Shown: positions 22,256-30,645 of the stretch, piece by piece
Layout of the letters: the number at the start of each line of letters is the position of its first letter
Position numbering within the stretch: the stretch's first letter is position 1
Assembly: GCA_963565915.1 (NCBI GenBank)
Contig: OY751490.1
Location: 868,001 to 932,000, forward strand
DNA: 64,000 bases
Reading direction: 5' to 3'
Origin: Entoloma clypeatum
Taxonomy: Eukaryota > Basidiomycota > Agaricomycetes > Agaricales > Entolomataceae
Made by a program: the position numbers and the translations under genes
Notes under the pieces: model-generated
Databases searched by the model: none
The model's input: only the letters and a program-made list of their open reading frames with translations
What the model was told of the DNA's origin: nothing

Positions 22256-24532
22256 ATGAAACTCACACCAACGCTCACGATCAAGGCGAAGGACCATGCT
22301 ATCAATTCTGTGACCATTTTCAAGTCGGCCAAGGCAGAAATTGTCCGAACCTTTTCTTTAGATCTAAAGGTGAGCATCGTTGACCGTCATCGATCTTACT
22401 GATATAATCTAACCTCATTCTGATACTCCAGGCTGGTCAGAACAAGGTTGAGATCGAGGGTTTACCGAGCACTATTGATACCCATTCTGTGCGCGTCTCT
22501 GGTTTGGGAGACGCTCGCCTTTCCGATGTTGTCTGTACCATCGCAGCCAACAAAGAGTCTTCATATGCCCCCGATAGCTCATCAGAACTCATCCGCCTGC
22601 TGGAGGTCCAAAAACAGGCCCTTGAGAGTGAGAAGCGCATCAGGGATCATGAGGCTGAGCTCCTTGTGAATTACGCCAAAACTTTGACTGGCGAGCACGT
22701 TGCCCCTACGAACATGTCGAACTTCTTAGAGAGTTTCGTCGAAAAGGGCCGTTTGAATCTCAAAGCGGTAACTCATCATCCTTCGCACTTTCATCTTGTG
22801 GTAAATTTACATTCATCCTTAGATCTCTGAGCTGGGCGAGAAAATCCTCGCAATAGATCGCCAGATCGAGAAAGAGAAAGAAAAATCTGCCTCCAAGAAG
22901 GGTCATTCACGGGGAAAGGTCGATATCATCCTCGGCACGGATGGGCCCACAACCGTCGATCTGAAATTAACATACAGTACGTCATTTCTTTCAAGTTTCT
23001 TCACCCTTATAATCTTTTCAAGTCGTTAGCGAGGTGCATTGGGCCCCTACCTACGAGCTTCACGCCACGACAGAGAACGGTAAACCGTCATCTTCTGTTT
23101 CTTTTCACTACCGTGCACGAATCCGCCAAAGCACAGGTGAAGACTGGACGAAGACTGGGCTTACCTTGAGCACCGTTACCTCAGACCTCTTGGCCAAAGA
23201 GATTCCGCAGCTGCGACCCATCAAGCTCGTTCCTAGCATGTTCAGTCGTGCCAATAATGGTGGAGGCGGACTCTTCGGGAACCCTCCGTTTCCTGGGGGA
23301 TTCCGCCAACAGCAACAACAGCAACAACAACAACCGCAACAACAACAGGCGCAACAGCAGACAACACAGCAGCAGCCTCATCCAGCCCTCAATACCGGTG
23401 GAGCTTTTTTTGGCCAACCCGTAGGGGGCTTCGGCGGATTCCACCCTGCGGCTGCTCCACCACCGGGGCCTAGCGGCACATCCCTCTTTGGGTCGCCATC
23501 TACTGTGCAGGCTCCTGCGAGTACTTTTGGTTCAGTTTTTGGCTCGGGCTCGCTATTCGGGTCTGCGCCTGCTGTCGGCTCCTCAGCAGCTGCGGCCGGC
23601 GTTGCAGAAGAAGAAAAATTCGAGGAAATCCCCAACCCAGCTACGATCACGGAGCCTTCATCCTTCGTTGCCGAGACACCCATCGCGATCTCTTACTCGA
23701 TTACTGGGGAATCAACTATCCCGTCCGATGGCGTCGAACACCAGGTGTCCGTCGCGGTGTTGCCGTTTGACGCAGAAATATCCTACGTCGCCATTCCACG
23801 GACCGATCCGCGTGTCTACTTGCAGGTAAAGGCCCTTTGTACCCAATATCTGTCCACGGTTCACTTTTTTTTTACAGTGCCAAGTCAAGAATACTAGTGA
23901 ATACAGGCTCCTTGCAGGCCCTGTCAGCGTCATTCTCGACGACAGCTACGTTTCCAAAACCTGGATCAGCGTCAGTTCTAAACTTTTCTCGCAAATCAAC
24001 AGCATCTTTTAACTCTACTACATTATCACAGGATGTCAACATGGGCGACAACTTCGACTGCACGCTCGGCGACGATCCCGCCACCAAAGTCACGTACTCC
24101 CGCACCTTCCGCACAGGCAAAAACGAAGGAGGCGCCTTCACCGAAGCCATGCGCACGACGTCCTACACAACCAAGATCACGATTCACAACAAGCACGCAT
24201 TTGCAGTTGCCGACCTCGTCGTCCGCGACGTTATCCCGACCTGCGACGACAAGCGCGTCAAGGTGCTGTTGCGGAAACCTGAAGCGCTGGCGACGGCGAA
24301 GGACGGGGAGGAGGTAGTGGTAGAAAAGGAGAAGGAGAAGGAGAACGGGCCCAAGATCATGTGGGAGAAGCTTGTCGATGGGAAAGGTGGAGAGAAAGAG
24401 GGTAAATTCCAGTGGAAGGGGAGCGTCAAAGCGAAGGACAAGCTGGTGTTGGAGGCGCACTGGGAGGTCAAAGGGCCGGCCGATACGGTCTGGATTGAAT
24501 CAACCCTCGGATTATTTGGGCAGGCGCAGTGA
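22256..24532 (+). CDS. DUF4140/DUF4139 (mucoidy inhibitor A-like) protein with FG/Gln-rich insert, 666 aa
   Basis: Six exons in phase: 22256-22369, 22432-22767, 22823-22976, 23023-23825, 23878-23970, 24032-24532. The N-terminal DUF4140 domain (residues about 15-100, VTIFKSAKAEIVRTF... VEIEGLPSTIDTHSVRVSGLG) is followed by a coiled coil (about 100-170) and the DUF4139 beta domain (about 190 to the end), starting LTYIVSEVHWAPTYELHA and ending near VWIESTLGLFG. Within DUF4139 lies an insert of about 120 residues (about 270-390), first Gln-rich, then rich in GGLFG, GGFGGF, SLFGS and SVFGSG repeats like FG nucleoporins. Family function is poorly known. The third intron needs acceptor TTTTCAAG to keep the domain in frame. 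Confidence 0.88.
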
Positions 24533-25044
24533 GCGAGGTGCGGACGGTGCTTTAGTTGATTCTTGGGTTAATTCGCAGAATGTCGGTATTTCTATTTCTA
24601 AATCGTGACTCCGTCTTCTGTTGTACTTTTATAAATTTGTGCTATACCTGTACTACAGTTAGGGACAAACAAAAACAACAAAAACAAAGGTTGAATTTTA
24701 ACACTCGCAGCCAGGCTCCTAATACCAGCACCCTCGTAGGCTCGGAGGGGTTCGTTGATGTTTAATCCGATTATCTTATCTTATTTGTTCCATCCAAATA
24801 TTTATGAGAACAAAGAAACCTAAGAACCCGACCTCGCCATAGAGAGGCTGGCACAATTGTAATTCCGATCATTTCGGGGACCCTGGTATACCCTCTCTAG
24901 GGTTAATAAAATTGGTTTCCATTCAGTGATGAATAAGCACGCTGGTCATTTTTTTTTTGCCCTTCATCATCTCGCGTCACAGCTTAACACTGCATCAAAG
25001 TCTGCGACGCACGCGTTAGGTAGTGGAGGCTTGCCACATCAGTG

Positions 25045-25674
25045 ACCGCAGTGGATGAACTAGCTTAAATACCGAGTGTAAATTGTAAACCATCTAAGAT
25101 ACTACCATGGCATCCTTTTGAGCACTCCAAGTGGCTCACGTTGACGAGATCCTTGATATCTTTCGTGAGCTGGGTGTTAGTCTCACCGATTTTCTGATAT
25201 TTCTGCTTGGGAATCCAGAATACGCAGGACATAGAGCTCGCTTTCCGAACTTGGTGTAGNNNNNNNNNNNNNNNNNNNNNNNNNNNNNNNNNNNNNNNNN
25301 NNNNNNNNNNNNNNNNNNNNNNNNNNNNNNNNNNNNNNNNNNNNNNNNNNNNNNNNNNNNNNNNNNNNNNNNNNNNNNNNNNNNNNNNNNNNNNNNNNNN
25401 NNNNNNNNNNNNNNNNNNNNNNNNNNNNNNNNNNNNNNNNNNNNNNNNNNNNNNNNNNNACCGCAGTGGATGAACTAGCTTAAATACCGAGTGTAAATTG
25501 TAAACCATCTAAGATACTACCATGGCATCCTTTTGAGCACTCCAAGTGGCTCACGTTGACGAGATCCTTGATATCTTTCGTGAGCTGGGTGTTAGTCTCA
25601 CCGATTTTCTGATATTTCTGCTTGGGAATCCAGAATACGCAGGACATAGAGCTCGCTTTCCGAACTTGGTGTAG
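25045..25674. repeat. 215-bp direct repeat flanking an N gap (probable assembly duplicate)
   Basis: 25045-25259 and 25460-25674 look identical over 215 bp and directly abut the 200-N gap 25260-25459. This is what two overlapping contig ends look like when they were scaffolded rather than merged, a likely effect of the long inverted repeats outside them. Confidence 0.85.
25260..25459. other. Assembly gap (200 N)
   Basis: Exactly 200 N inside the MULE-like element, between two identical 215-bp segments. Confidence 0.99.
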
Positions 25675-26382
25675 ACAAGCTCTCGTATTTTTTTAGCCGT
25701 CCAATGTTGCTGAGGCTCAGAGGACATGTTGACGTCACTGGCACGAGGTGATCGAAATCAACTTTAAGCTGTGACGCGAGATGATGAAGGGCAAAAAAAA
25801 AATGACCAGCGTGCTTATTCATCACTGAATGGAAACCAATTTTATTAACCCTAGAGAGGGTATACCAGGGTCCCCGAAATGATCGGAATTACAATTGTGC
25901 CAGCCTCTCTATGGCGAGGTCGGGTTCTTAGGTTTCTTTGTTCTCATAAATATTTGGATGGAACAAATAAGATAAGATAATCGGATTAAACATCAACGAA
26001 CCCCTCCGAGCCATACAAGGGTGCTGGTATTAGGAGCCTGACTCGCAGCAAGGATTAGATTGTATTACAAAGGGTTCAGATATGTTATATAGATCCTATA
26101 GACTTGATTGGCATGAGCGGATTTTGCCCAAGATCAGATTTGGGTTTTTGACCCCCAAAAATTGGCCGGACCTCCAAAAAATTAGCTAAAATCACCAAAA
26201 AATGCGGAATTGACAGGGTTTCACGAGCTGGGTATGATTCCAAAACAAAAATGAGGCCTAGCTGAGCCAAACAACCAGAAAAAAAAGCTGTTGCCCACCA
26301 GTACTCACAGTTCATTCTAAACAGTATTTCATATACTTGGACTAACATTATATAAGTATTGGGGATGGGCAAAATATCAGTA

Positions 26383-26698
26383 TAGGGAGATCCCAAAACA
26401 TGGGTTCGCACTGGCAGAGGCTAAGGAACTCACTGTCAAGTGGCTTGATGCCTGCCCTGATGAAGTCATCTGCCACTTCATCAATCAATCATTTTGGTTC
26501 ATGAGCTCATACTGGAAGGGCCCTACAGGGAAAGTAGCTCTTTGGGGTGCGCCGACAAAAATCACATCACCAGGTGTCAGCGCGAGCAATGTTATCAATC
26601 AAGGCAATCTTGAATACATAGTTGACATATTTCTTGGGACAAAAGTCTTGTTGAAAACTCCCAAAAAATTGGCCAGTCGCAAAATGTTGTGGGAATAA
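26383..26698 (+). pseudogene. DDE transposase relic (Tc1/mariner-pogo-like, C-terminal segment missing)
   Basis: Open for about 100 codons with the pattern PKHGFALAEAKELTVKWLD, CPDEVICHFINQS and FMSSYWKGPTGK, which resembles the region around the end of the DDE domain in basidiomycete transposases (CP.EVI.RFINRS...GLTGKAA.WA). The upstream catalytic domain is absent and the frame ends in TAA. 26050-26382 is AT-rich with nothing recognisable. Confidence 0.6.
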
Positions 26699-26967
26699 TA
26701 AATAAATACTGTTTTTAGATGTTTCTCAACAAGCTGAATCTGAATCCCACCTCAACATCACAATTTGATGGTATTATAGACCTGTCAAAGGGGGGGGTTA
26801 CACAGGCCTATAGACCTGGAATCCGCGTTAACCCACACACTGCCAATAAATGTTGAAATAATTCAAATATCACTTATTGAGAAAAGCACATGGACACGAG
26901 ATGTCCCCATCAATGTTTGACGTTCCGTTCTGCGCTCCGTTTCCTGCCATCAACAACGCTTGGCAAC

Positions 26968-27421
26968 TGTAAGGGCAACCACTTTGCACTTTCCCTTTCC
27001 ATTCATTTCCACCATCTCCGACGTCCTCCGACGCCCTCCGACGCCCTCCGACGCCCTCTGATCGTATCTGTTGCCTCCGATATCTTATTCACCTCTCCGC
27101 ACCTCTCCACATCCGACGACTCCGTGCCCCTCCGCTCCTCCGCACGTCGGATCGCAGGTACTATCATTCATCTTGTTTCCATTCATCCCCCATCCCTACT
27201 CCCGACCATTACTCATCATTCATATGTCTCGTTTTATCTTTTATTTCATATCTCATTTTACTATTTATCTCGCTAGCTTGCAGGGGAATCCTTAGAACTT
27301 TCTCTTCGGATCTCCCTTGCAAGGTGTGTGTTGTATTACTTATCAGACTGCTCAATCTAAACTTTGGATCTCCCTTGCAAGTATCTGAGTTTGAGTCTTG
27401 GATCGTAAGGTCGCCCTTACA
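26968..27421 (+). repeat. Left (5') LTR of family B
   Basis: 454 bp, TG...CA. Contains four tandem CCTCCGACG-type 10-bp units at about 27016-27058; the right LTR has two fewer. Confidence 0.95.
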
Positions 27422-27423
27422 GT

Positions 27424-27433
27424 AGAAAGTTCT
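27424..27433 (+). promoter_or_regulatory. Candidate self-priming primer-binding site
   Basis: AGAAAGTTCT begins 2 nt after the LTR. It is the exact reverse complement of AGAACTTTCT at 27294-27303 inside the same LTR. In Tf1-type elements the 5' end of the transcript folds back on the PBS and is cleaved to give the primer. No TGG-type tRNA match is seen here. Confidence 0.6.
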
Positions 27434-27582
27434 CATCTAATTGGACCGGGTCCGATTGCATTGTTGTCACGAATCCGCGCTTCGGAGTAGCTTCGTCCGC
27501 GTCCGACTCCGATACATCTCACACCCCTTCCAGTTCTTCTAATTACCTCTCCGTAACCGGTGATTCTGCTCCGTGCATAGTA

Positions 27583-28737
27583 ATGGACGACCCCAATCGC
27601 CTTGAACAGCTCGAGCACGAGTTCCAGGAACAACGTCAAACTCTCGCTGATATCTCTACTCAACTTGACCAACTCCTCCTCGCCTTCAACACAATTCCTG
27701 CCCCAGCTCCGCCACCTATCCCACCTGCTCCCGCACCCGCACCTCCACCTGCTCCGCTCGCTCCGGCCAATCCGGGCATGCGTCGAGCAAAACCCGCCAA
27801 TCCATCAGACTTCGACGGATCACGCGCAAATGGCTGGACCTTTCTAAACTCCTGTGAATTGTTTATGGGGCTGGCTCCGGAACAGTTCGCAGACGACCAC
27901 GCTAAAATTTATTGGGCCTTATCTTTCATGAAGAGTGAACGCGCAGCATGCTTTGCGGATCGCATTATCCGACAAGAGCGGAGGACCGGTGCTCCGCCTT
28001 ATCGGACTTGGGTGGACTTCCGCGCCGTCTTTACAACGGAGTTCACTCCGAAGAATGAGGAACAGGACGCGAGACTGATCCTCGAAGGAGAATCCTATTA
28101 TCAAGGTCAACGGGATGTCGAGACCTATATTGACGAGTTCAAAGACTACATTGACAAAGCAGGCTATCAGGAGGATACCAATATAGTACTCAAATTCCGC
28201 CATGGTCTCCGTTCCGACATTCAGAACGAGATCGCCACCCTGACCCACGGACGGCCTGCGGACGACAACCCCGATGAGTGGTACTCTGCAGCACGAGTCA
28301 ACGACGACAATAGGATTGCCAACAAAGCCTTCAAAGCCACTGCTCCGACCCGCACATCCGCCTTCCGCAACGTCGTCGGACCAAGAGTACCTGGCACCTC
28401 AGTATTCCCTCGCCCCTACATTCCATTCACTCCGCGTCCAGCTCCGCTCGCATCCGCAACCGCTCCGCCGACAAGGGACCCTAATGCAATGGACATTGAT
28501 ACTTCACGCGTCAAAGGCAAGAATGCCAATGCATGCTTCAGATGTAACAAAACGGGTCACTTCAGTCGTGAATGCCCCCTTCGCTTCGACGTCCGATTCA
28601 TGACGATGGAGGAACAAGACGGGTTTATCATGGAACAACTCGTGGTCAAGGACACGGCGGAAGGCAACTCCGTTCCGCCCACGGAGTCTGCGGAGTCGGA
28701 GGGAGGACAGGAGGATTTTCCTCCTCACAACGAGTGA
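27583..28737 (+). CDS. Gag, family B, 384 aa
   Basis: Intact Gag. An N-terminal helical stretch (MDDPNRLEQLEHEFQEQRQT) is followed by a Pro/Ala-rich linker (about residues 45-65), a retrotransposon gag/capsid domain (about 70-215, with the YYQGQRDVETYIDEFKD and LKFRHGL blocks), a basic Pro-rich stretch, and one CCHC zinc knuckle CFRCNKTGHFSREC (about 317-330). The gag frame ends at 28737. Within the last 25 nt an in-frame G GAT TTT (28713-28719) occurs; protease continues in the -1 frame. Confidence 0.92.
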   Translation: MDDPNRLEQLEHEFQEQRQTLADISTQLDQLLLAFNTIPAPAPPPIPPAPAPAPPPAPLAPANPGMRRAKPANPSDFDGSRANGWTFLNSCELFMGLAPEQFADDHAKIYWALSFMKSERAACFADRIIRQERRTGAPPYRTWVDFRAVFTTEFTPKNEEQDARLILEGESYYQGQRDVETYIDEFKDYIDKAGYQEDTNIVLKFRHGLRSDIQNEIATLTHGRPADDNPDEWYSAARVNDDNRIANKAFKATAPTRTSAFRNVVGPRVPGTSVFPRPYIPFTPRPAPLASATAPPTRDPNAMDIDTSRVKGKNANACFRCNKTGHFSRECPLRFDVRFMTMEEQDGFIMEQLVVKDTAEGNSVPPTESAESEGGQEDFPPHNE

Positions 28738-29477
28738 ACAGTGCGCCCTCATTGTCTACTAAAAATCGTTATGCTGCCTTATTTATGGAACAATATGATC
28801 CTATACCCTCCATCTCTAAGCCTGCAAACGATCCTATAGTCGCACCCAACTCCGCAAACCCTATCCGCATCCGCTTCTCTAAGTGGGAGTGGCGGCTTCC
28901 AAAACAATATGTTCTCGCCGCAGCTGCTCGCTCCGACAATTCCCTCGAACTAGACATAGTTCTCGAAACTACCGACACTAAAGACATACTATCACAAAAG
29001 GCCTTACTCGACAGTGGGGCAACAGGATCGTTTATTGAACGTACTCTGGTCGAGAAACACCGACTCTCTACTCGAAAACTACAACGCGCAATTCCAGTAT
29101 ACAACATCGACGGAACTCCGAATGAGGCCGGAGCAATAACGGAGGTGTTGGACGTAGTGCTCCGCTATCGGGATCACTCGGAACGGACCCAGCTTGCAGT
29201 CACAAGTTTGGGAAAACAAGAAATCGTGTTAGGCTTCACTTGGCTCAAAGAACACAACCCCGAGGTAGATTGGACTTCAGGGGAAGTGAAGATGAGCCGG
29301 TGTCCTGCACGATGTCGGACATGCCAACAGGAGGCAGCCCAAGAGCGGAAGGAGCGGAAGTTCGAACAAGTCCGCATCCGAGCCTGTCAGATGGGTTCCA
29401 CTCCGACGTCCGGTCTAGAGGAGGAGGCTCCATGCGGCCCATGGGTGGAGGATGTCACAGAAGGAGAAGAAGCGGAG
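28719..29477 (+). CDS. Protease part of Pol, family B (cut by nested insertion)
   Basis: Lies in the -1 frame relative to gag and is open through the overlap. The aspartic protease active site reads ALLDSGATGSF at about 29008-29034, with ITEVLDVVLRYRDH and the flap-like EIVLGFTWLKEHNPEVDW downstream, as in other fungal chromoviruses. The frame is interrupted at 29478, where the 3' LTR of the nested minus-strand family A element begins; the same codon series (GCG GAG) resumes at 34976 on the far side. Confidence 0.85.
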
Positions 29478-29847
29478 TGTTATGCTTAACAAACCGTTCC
29501 AAGGTTCGGGCAGAGTATGCAGGAAAGTGGAAAGGCAAAGAGCAATGTGATTGCTAAATCTAAGGAATCTACTACAGTACAAGAGGTTTATATAGGTACT
29601 GACTATAGGCGGTAGCGGATGAGTCAGTACTGCGGAAGGCAGTGCGCATGAGTAAGGCGACTGCGGAAGGCTATGTACAATGAGTCATACATACTGCGGA
29701 GCTGAGTAAAGCTACTGAGGAATGAGTCAGAGCGGTAGCGAAGGGAATGGAAATAGATGTTGCGACATAATGTATTCGTAAGAGGGCGCCGAACCGGGCC
29801 GATAAGTAAAAGTGATGACGTCGTCCGCATACCGTAGAGTCCGTAAC
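29478..29847 (-). repeat. 3' LTR of family A copy 2
   Basis: 370 bp, TGTTACGG...GCATAACA on the minus strand, same family as 3451-3851 and the two solo LTRs. Carries the internal ACTGCGGAAGGC array. Confidence 0.93.
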
Positions 29848-29882
29848 ATGTTCCCCTCTTCAAGCTCTGTGTCCTCACAGAG

Positions 29883-30254
29883 TCATTGTCCCCATCCCTC
29901 GTTGTTGCCGGGATCGGACCAATTCGGGCTCTCCTTGAGGCTCCAATCATATATCAACTCCTCGTTGATGGCAACGGCGAGTTTGAGGCCTTTGATAGCC
30001 AGCCGAATGCGTCGATTCTCAATCACAAGGGTGCTGGTGTAATTCCCGAGAATTTGTTTTTCTTCGGGACTCGGGGCGACGGGGAGGTTGGACAGCGAGT
30101 GAAGCCGGATATGCATCTGGCAATGAAGGAGGTTGGCAAGGGAAGTTTGGAGGGCATGGATTTGGTCTCTCATGGAGAGTGCTTCGTTCATGAGGGCGGC
30201 GATGGCGGGGTTGATGTTGGTGGTGGAGGTGGAGGTAACGGTGGTGTTGGACAT
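29883..30254 (-). CDS. Accessory ORF of family A, 123 aa, between chromodomain and 3' LTR
   Basis: Starts at MSNTTVTSTS (ATG 30254) and ends 35 nt before the LTR. Composition is Thr/Ser-rich at the N-terminus, then helical with probable coiled-coil segments (ALMNEALSMRDQIHALQTSLANLL and ENRRIRLAIKGLKLAVAINEEL; about residues 18-45 and 80-105). No signal peptide or membrane helix in this form; an upstream in-frame extension to 30425 would add a hydrophobic patch. I do not recognise the family. It is not needed for the standard Ty3 gene set and is intact although gag is broken. Confidence 0.55.
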   Translation of the reverse strand: MSNTTVTSTSTTNINPAIAALMNEALSMRDQIHALQTSLANLLHCQMHIRLHSLSNLPVAPSPEEKQILGNYTSTLVIENRRIRLAIKGLKLAVAINEELIYDWSLKESPNWSDPGNNEGWGQ

Positions 30255-30387
30255 GGTGGTGAGGATGGTTGAGAGATAGAAGAAGAAGGGGGAGGCTATA
30301 TTGGGCAGGGAAAAGACTAGAGCAGGGAACTCGGTGTGTGGTTGACTGATGAAGGTCAATACTGTTATGGATTTCGAACACTGTCTT

Positions 30388-30645
30388 TTATCGTGGGCGA
30401 GACGGGTTCTGCCAATGGAAATCACGGATCAAATCTTGAGCGTTCTGAACATTAGCTCGAGGTTCCCACGTGTTCTCTTCTGGGCCATATCCTTCCCACT
30501 GGACGAGGTACTGGATCTTTCCACGGAACTTTCGAGAGTCTAGAATTGTGGACACATGGTACTCTTCTCGTCCTTCGACGATGATCGGGTCAGGGGCTGG
30601 TTTCTTCTTCTGGATGGCGTACTTCGGGGTTTTGTAAGGTGACAA
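30388..30645 (-). pseudogene. Chromodomain of family A copy 2 (out of frame with integrase)
   Basis: C-terminal integrase extension with a canonical chromodomain: EYHVSTILDSRKFRGKIQYL followed by VQWEGYGPEENTWEP and a C-terminal helix. Chromodomains bind methylated histone tails and steer integration to heterochromatin. A small deletion near 30645-30660 puts it in another frame than the rest of pol. Confidence 0.88.

Larger units (their letters stand above)
24712..26040. mobile_element. MULE-like DNA transposon (non-autonomous) with long TIRs
   Basis: Terminal inverted repeats of about 275 bp: left 24712-24986, right 25765-26040, nearly identical, ends CAGGCTCCTAATACC. Both ends are flanked by the 9-bp direct repeat ACTCGCAGC (24703-24711 and 26041-26049). 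Long TIRs plus a 9-bp target duplication are the hallmark of Mutator-like elements. No transposase frame is present. The interior holds an assembly gap with duplicated flanks; without the duplicate and the N the element is about 0.9 kb. An interior minus frame (about 25725-25600) ending at a GTGAGACTAAC donor-like site could be a captured gene piece. It inserted 180 bp after the DUF4139 stop codon. Confidence 0.88.
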
